From contig OZ038470.1 of the NCBI GenBank assembly GCA_964036295.1, forward strand, positions 3,659,501 to 3,723,500: DNA of 64,000 nt, written 5' to 3'. The stretch comes from Plumapathes pennacea. Lineage: Eukaryota; Cnidaria; Anthozoa; Antipatharia; Myriopathidae. A program made the position numbers and the translations under genes. Shown one piece after another: positions 58,899-64,000 of this stretch (its first letter is position 1; every line of letters starts with the position of its first letter). Under the pieces are notes generated by a model that saw nothing but the letters and a program-made list of their open reading frames with translations, was not told where the DNA came from and made no database searches.

Positions 58899-59062
58899 AT
58901 TTAACCACTGAATCAAAGCAGCAGGGCAGCTATAAGGTCACGAATTTGTAGAAAATACTCAAGGACACAGTAAAAATTGCTTAATTTTAGGTATGTGGAA
59001 GTGCGCATCCGTTTCCACTGGCCTCCACTTTTGTGAACCGCATATTCGATTTAGCCTCAGTT
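58899..59062. repeat. Embedded non-array segment, copy 2 (internal deletion)
   Basis: It starts like copy 1 but lacks the ~30-bp TTTCGCGGGAGTGGGTATTT...GAGCTGG part, so TAGAAAATACT joins CAAGGACACAG directly. The right side extends further than copy 1, through TTCGATTTAGCCTCAGTT, then returns to array units. Confidence 0.8.
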
Positions 59063-61419
59063 AAAATCCACTTAAAATCCACTGAGAAAGCACTGAAAAT
59101 CTACTGAAATTGCAATGAAAAACCACTGAAAAAGGCAATGAAAATACACTGAAAATGCACTGAAAATCCGCACTGAAAAATGCACTGAAAAATCACTGAA
59201 AATCCACTGAAATCCATTGAAAAAGCACTGAAAAAAGCACTGAAAATACACTGAAAATGCACTGAAAATGCACTGAGAAACCACTGAATAACCACTGAAA
59301 AACCACTGAAAATCGACTGAAAAAGCACTCAAAAAAAGCACTGAAAATCCACTGAAAATCCCCTGAAAATCCACTGAAAAACCACTGAAAATCCACTGAA
59401 AAAAGCAATAAAAATGCACTGAAAATGCACTGAAATTCCACTGAAAATCCACTGAAAATCCCCTGAAAATCCACTGAAAAACCACTGAAAATCCACTGAA
59501 AAAAGCAATGAAAATGCACTGAAAATGCACTGAAAAATGCACTGAAAAACCACTGAAAAAACACTGAAAATCCATTGAAGAAGCACTGAAAATCCCCTGA
59601 AAATCCACTGAAAAACCAATGAAAATCCACTGAAAATCCACTGAAGAACCAATGAAAATCCACTGAAAAAACACTGAAAGACCAATGAAACTCGACTGAA
59701 AAAGCACTTAAAATCCACTTAAAATCCACTGAAAAAACACTGAAAAACCACTGAAAAAAGCACTGAAAATCCACTGAAAATCCACTGAAAAATGCACTGA
59801 AAATGCACTGAAAATGCACTGAAAAAGCACTGAAAATCCACTGAAAAATCACTGAAAATCCACTGAAATTCCACTGAAATTCCACTGAAAAAGCACTGAA
59901 AAAGCACTGAAAATCGACTGAAAAAGCACTCAAAAAAAGCACTGAAAATCCACTGAAAATCCACTGAAATTCCACTGAAAATCCACTGAAAATCCACTGA
60001 AAATCCACTGAAAATCCACTAAAAATCCCCTGAAAAACCACTGAAAAACCACTGAAAATCCACTGAAAAAAGCAATGAAAATGCACTGAAAATGCACTGA
60101 AAAATGCACTGAAAAACCACTGAAAAACCACTGAAAATCCATTGAAAAAGCACTGAAAATCCCCTGAAAATCCACTGAAATTCCACTGAAAATCCACTGA
60201 AAATCCACTGAAAATCCACTGAAAATCCCCTGAAAATCCACTGAAAAACCACTGAAAATCCACTGAAAAAAGCAATGAAAATGCACTGAAAATGCACTGA
60301 AAAATGCACTGAAAAACCACTGAAAAAACACTGAAAATCCATTGAAAAAGCACTGAAAATCCCATGAAATTCCACTGAAAAACCAATGAAAATCCACTGA
60401 AAATCCACTGAAGAACCAATGAAAATCCACTAAAAAAACACTGAAAGAGCACTGAAACTCGACTGAAAAAACCACTTAAAATCCACTGAAAAAAACACTG
60501 AAAATTCCCCTGAAAAATCCACTGAAAAAACACTGAAAAAAAGCACTGAAAAAACACTGAAAATTCCCCTGAAAAATCCACTGAAAAACCACTGAAAAAA
60601 GCACTGAAAATCCACTGTAAAATGCACTGAAAAATCACTGAAAATCCACACTGAAAAAACACTGAAAATCCACTGAAAAACCACTTAAAATCCACTGAAA
60701 AAAACACTGAAAATTCCCCTGAAAAATCCACTGAAAAACCACTGAAAAAAGCACTGAAAATCCACTGTAAAATGCACTGAAAAATCACTGAAAATCCACA
60801 CTGAAAAAACACTGAAAATCCACTGAAAAACCACTTAAAATCCACTGAAAAAAACAATGAAAATTCCCCTGAAAAATCCACTGAAAAACCACTGAAAAAA
60901 AGCACTGAAAATCCACTGAAAATGCAATGAAAAACCACTGAAAAAGGCACTGAAAATACACTGAAAAACCACTGAAAATCCGCACTGAAAAATGCACTGA
61001 AAAATCACTGAAAATGCACTGAAAATGCACTGAAAAAGCACTGAAAATCCCCTGAAAATTCACTGAAAATACACTGAAAATCCACTGAAAAACCACTGAA
61101 AATCCACTGAAAATCCACTGAAAAACCACTGAAAATCCACTGAAAATCCACTGAAAAACCACTGAAAATCCCCTGAATATCCACTGAAAAAACACTGAAA
61201 ATCCACTGAAAAACCACTGACAATCCACTGAAAAAAACACTGAAAATCCACTGAAAAACCACTGACAATCCACTGAAAAAAACACTGAAAATCCACTGAA
61301 AAACCACTGACAATCCACTGAAAAAACACTGAAAATCCACTGAAAAAGCACTGAAAATACACTGAAAATCCACTGAAAAAGCACTGAAAAAAGCACTGAA
61401 AATACACTGAAAATGCACT

Positions 61420-61582
61420 AAAGTCGTGAATTTGTAGAAAATACTTTCGCGGGAGTGGGTATTTAATAGAGCTGGCTCAAGGACACAGTAAAAATTGCTT
61501 AATTTTAGGTATGTGGAAGTGCGCATCCGTTTCCACTGGCCTCCAATTTTGTGAACCGCATATTCGATTTAGCCTCAGTTAA
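61420..61582. repeat. Embedded non-array segment, copy 3 (5' truncated)
   Basis: It lacks the AAAGCAGCAGGGCAGC left end and begins at AAGTCGTGAATTTGTAG. It keeps the TTTCGCGGGAGTGGGTATTT part missing from copy 2, and shares the right end TTCGATTTAGCCTCAGTT and the following TAAAATCCACTGAGAAAGC units with copy 2. That shows duplication of segment plus flanking array. Confidence 0.8.
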
Positions 61583-64000
61583 AATCCACTTAAAATCCAC
61601 TGAGAAAGCACTGAAAATCCACTGAAAATGCAATGATAGACCACTGAAAATCCACTTAAAATCCACTGAAAAAACACTGAAAATCCCCTGAAAATCCACT
61701 GAAAATCCACTGAAAAAGCACTGAAAATCCCCTGAAAAATCACTGAAAACCCATTGAAAAAACACTGAAAAACCACTGAAAAAACTGAAAATGCACTGAA
61801 AAATCACTGAAAATCAACACTGAAAAACCACTGAAAATCCACTGAAAAAACACTTAAAATCAACTGAGAAAGCACTGAAAATGCACTGAAAATGCACTGA
61901 AAAAAGCACAGAAAATACACTGAAAATGCACTGAAAATGCACTGAAAAATGCACTGAAAAATCACTGAAAATCCACTGAAAAAGCACTGAAAAAGCACTG
62001 AAAATCCCCTGAAAATTCACTGAAAATCCATTGAAAAAGCACTGAAAATCCACTGAAAAAACACTGAAAATGCACTGAAAAATCACTGAAAATCCACTGA
62101 AAAAGCACTGAAAATCCACTGAAAAAACACTGAAAATGCGCTGAAAAATCACTGAAAATCCACACTGAAAAAACACTGAAAATCCACTGAAAAACCACTT
62201 AAAATCCACTGAAAAAAAAAACACTGAAAATGCACTGAAAATGCACTGAAAAAAGCACTGAAAATACACTGAAAATGCACTGAAAATGCACTGAAAAATG
62301 CACTGAAAAATCACTGAAAATCCACTGAAAAAGCACTGAAAATCCCCTTAAAATTCACTGAAAATCCATTGAAAAAGCACTGAAAATCCACTGAAAAAAC
62401 ACTGAAAATCCACTGAAAAATCACTGAAAATCCACACTGAAAAAACACTGAAAATCCACTGAAAAACCACTTAAAATCCACTGAAAAAAACACTGAAAAT
62501 GCACTGAAAATGCACTGAAAAAAGCACTGAAAATACACTAAAAATGCACTGAAAATGCACTGAAAAATGCACTGAAAAATCACTGAAAATCCACTGAAAA
62601 TCCACTGAAAAAGCACTGAAAATCCCCTGAAAATTCACTGAAAATCCATTGAAAAAGCACTGAAAATCCACTGAAAAAAACACTGAAAATGCACTGAAAA
62701 ATCACTGAAAATCCACACTGAAAAAACACTGAAAATCCACTGAAAAACCACTTAAAATCCACTGAAAAAAACACTGAAAATTTCCCTGAAAAATCCACTG
62801 AAAAACCGCTGAAAAAAAGCACTGAAAAAAACACTGAAAATTCCCCTGAAAAATCCACTGAACAACCACTGAAAAATGCACTGAAAATGCACTGAAAAAT
62901 CACTGAAAATCCACACTGAAAAAAACACTGAAAATCCACTGAAAAACCACTTAAAATCCACTGAAAAAAACACTGAAAATTCCCCTGAAAAATCCACTGA
63001 AAAACCGCTGAAAAAAGCACTGAAAATCCACTGAAAATCCACTGAAAAATCCACTGAAAAATCACTGAAAATCCACTGAAAATCCACTGAAAATCCCCTG
63101 AAAATTCACTGAAAATCCATTGAAAAAGCACTGAAAATCCACTGAAAAAACACTGAAAATGCACTGAAAAATCACTGAAAATCCACACTGAAAAAACACT
63201 GAAAATCCACTGAAAAACCACTAAAAATCCACTGAAAAAAACACTGAAAATTCCCCTGAAAATCCACTGAAAAACCACTGAAAAAAAGCACTGAAAATCC
63301 ACTGAAAATCCACTGAAAATGCACTGAAAAATGCACTGAAAAATCACTGAAAATCCACTGAAAATCCACTGAAAATCCACTGAAAATCCCCTGAAAATTC
63401 ACTGAAAATCCATTGAAAAAGCACTGAAAATCCACTGAAAAAACACTGAAAATGCACTGAAAAATCACTGAAAATCCACACTGAAAAAACACTGAAAATC
63501 CACTGAAAAACCACTTAAAATGCACTGAAAAAAACACTGAAAATTCCCCTGAAAATCCACTGAAAAAAGCACTGAAAATGCACTGAAAATGCACTGAAAA
63601 TGAACTGAAAAATGTACTGAAAAATCACTGAAAATCCACTGAAAGTCCACTGAAAATCCACTGAAAATCCCCTGAAAATTCACTGAAAATCCATTGAAAA
63701 AGCACTGAAAATGCACTGAAAAAACACTGAAAATGCACTGAAAAACCACTTAAAATCCACTGAAAAAAACACTGAAAATTCCCCTGAAAATCCACTGAAA
63801 AACCACTGAAAAAAGCACTGAAAATGCACTGAAAATGCACTGAAAAATGCTCTGAAAAATCACTGAAAATCCACTGAAAGTCCACTGAAAATCCCCTGAA
63901 AATTTACTGAAAATCCATTGAAAAAGCACTGAAAATGCACTGAAAAAACACTGAAAATGCACTGAAAAATCACTGAAAATCCACACTAAAGAAACACTGA

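Larger units (their letters stand above)
54429..64000 (-). repeat. Giant ~11-bp tandem array in a CWC25 intron (sense unit TTTTCAGTGGA)
   Basis: The plus-strand unit is CCACTGAAAAT or a close variant (CCACTGAAAAA, CCCCTGAAAAA, GCACTGAAAAT, TTCACTGAAAA), usually 11 bp with 10- and 12-bp variants. It fills 54429 to the window edge apart from three embedded segments. By length this is roughly 800-850 units. On the minus (CWC25 sense) strand every unit reads TTTTCAG|TGG, matching a pyrimidine-tract-plus-CAG 3' splice site. 54429-57840 is dominated by CCACTG/CCCCTG units; from about 57840 onward GCACTG and ACACTG units become common. Distal landmark CCACACTG occurs at about 62160, 62432, 62713, 62911, 63183, 63476 and 63981, mostly spaced 270-295 bp. 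The unit contains no stop in any minus frame, so long Phe/Ser/Gly-rich frames result; these are not called as genes. Confidence 0.95.

Noticed and set aside
54415..63986. Many long minus-strand open frames (up to ~585 codons) rich in Phe, Ser, Gly, Trp, Gln across the tandem array
   Set aside because: An 11-bp unit without stops in any minus frame automatically yields an 11-residue periodic peptide in all three frames. No start context, codon bias or family match supports translation, and the array is intronic to CWC25.
54429..64000. CRISPR-like array
   Set aside because: Units are 11 bp with no unique spacers, and the host is eukaryotic.

Overview
The window is animal nuclear DNA. The genes have many introns with GT/AG boundaries and conserved phases, the protein families are metazoan (bHLH-PAS, ING/PHD, SAM/RA/PDZ, CWC25), and the intergenic DNA is AT-rich and full of short non-autonomous inverted-repeat elements. 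The style of repeats and gene structures suggests a cnidarian, probably a stony coral or sea anemone. That is an inference from overall character; no species-diagnostic marker was found.

Layout. 1-8069: no gene found; short repeats and a head-to-head inverted pair of ~240-bp elements at 3254-3735. 8070-27241 (minus): a complete NPAS1/NPAS3/trachealess-type bHLH-PAS transcription factor with 14 coding exons, including a 24-nt microexon; all splice phases agree and give about 1042 residues. 27242-27768: a compact divergent promoter. 27769-32891 (plus): a complete ING1/ING2-type PHD-finger gene with 10 exons and 261 residues. 32892-39067: intergenic, with repeats only. 39068-49917 (plus): a gene encoding a SAM domain, two Ras-association domains, a long basic/serine-rich linker, a PDZ domain and a C-terminal coiled coil; I do not recognise this as a named vertebrate family. 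49918-51069: convergent intergenic gap. 51070-54350 (minus): the 3' five exons of the spliceosome factor CWC25. Its 5' exons lie beyond the right edge.

The striking region is 54429-64000. It is a tandem array of an ~11-bp unit (about 800-850 units by length) inside the CWC25 intron, running off the window. Read in the CWC25 sense direction (minus), each unit presents TTTTCAG followed by TGG, which is a good match to a 3' splice-site consensus. The intron of a gene for a splicing factor is therefore built from hundreds of potential decoy acceptors. The array has higher-order repeats of about 270-290 bp (distal) and about 450-520 bp (proximal), and three copies of an embedded 160-180-bp non-repeat segment. 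The unit has no stop in any minus frame, so it creates long spurious Phe/Ser/Gly/Trp/Gln-rich reading frames.

Gene logic: two nuclear regulators (a bHLH-PAS factor and a chromatin reader of H3K4 methylation) share one divergent promoter region. The SAM/RA/PDZ gene probably encodes a Ras/Rap-effector scaffold, and it converges on CWC25. No tRNA, rRNA, CRISPR, intact transposase or reverse transcriptase was recognised.
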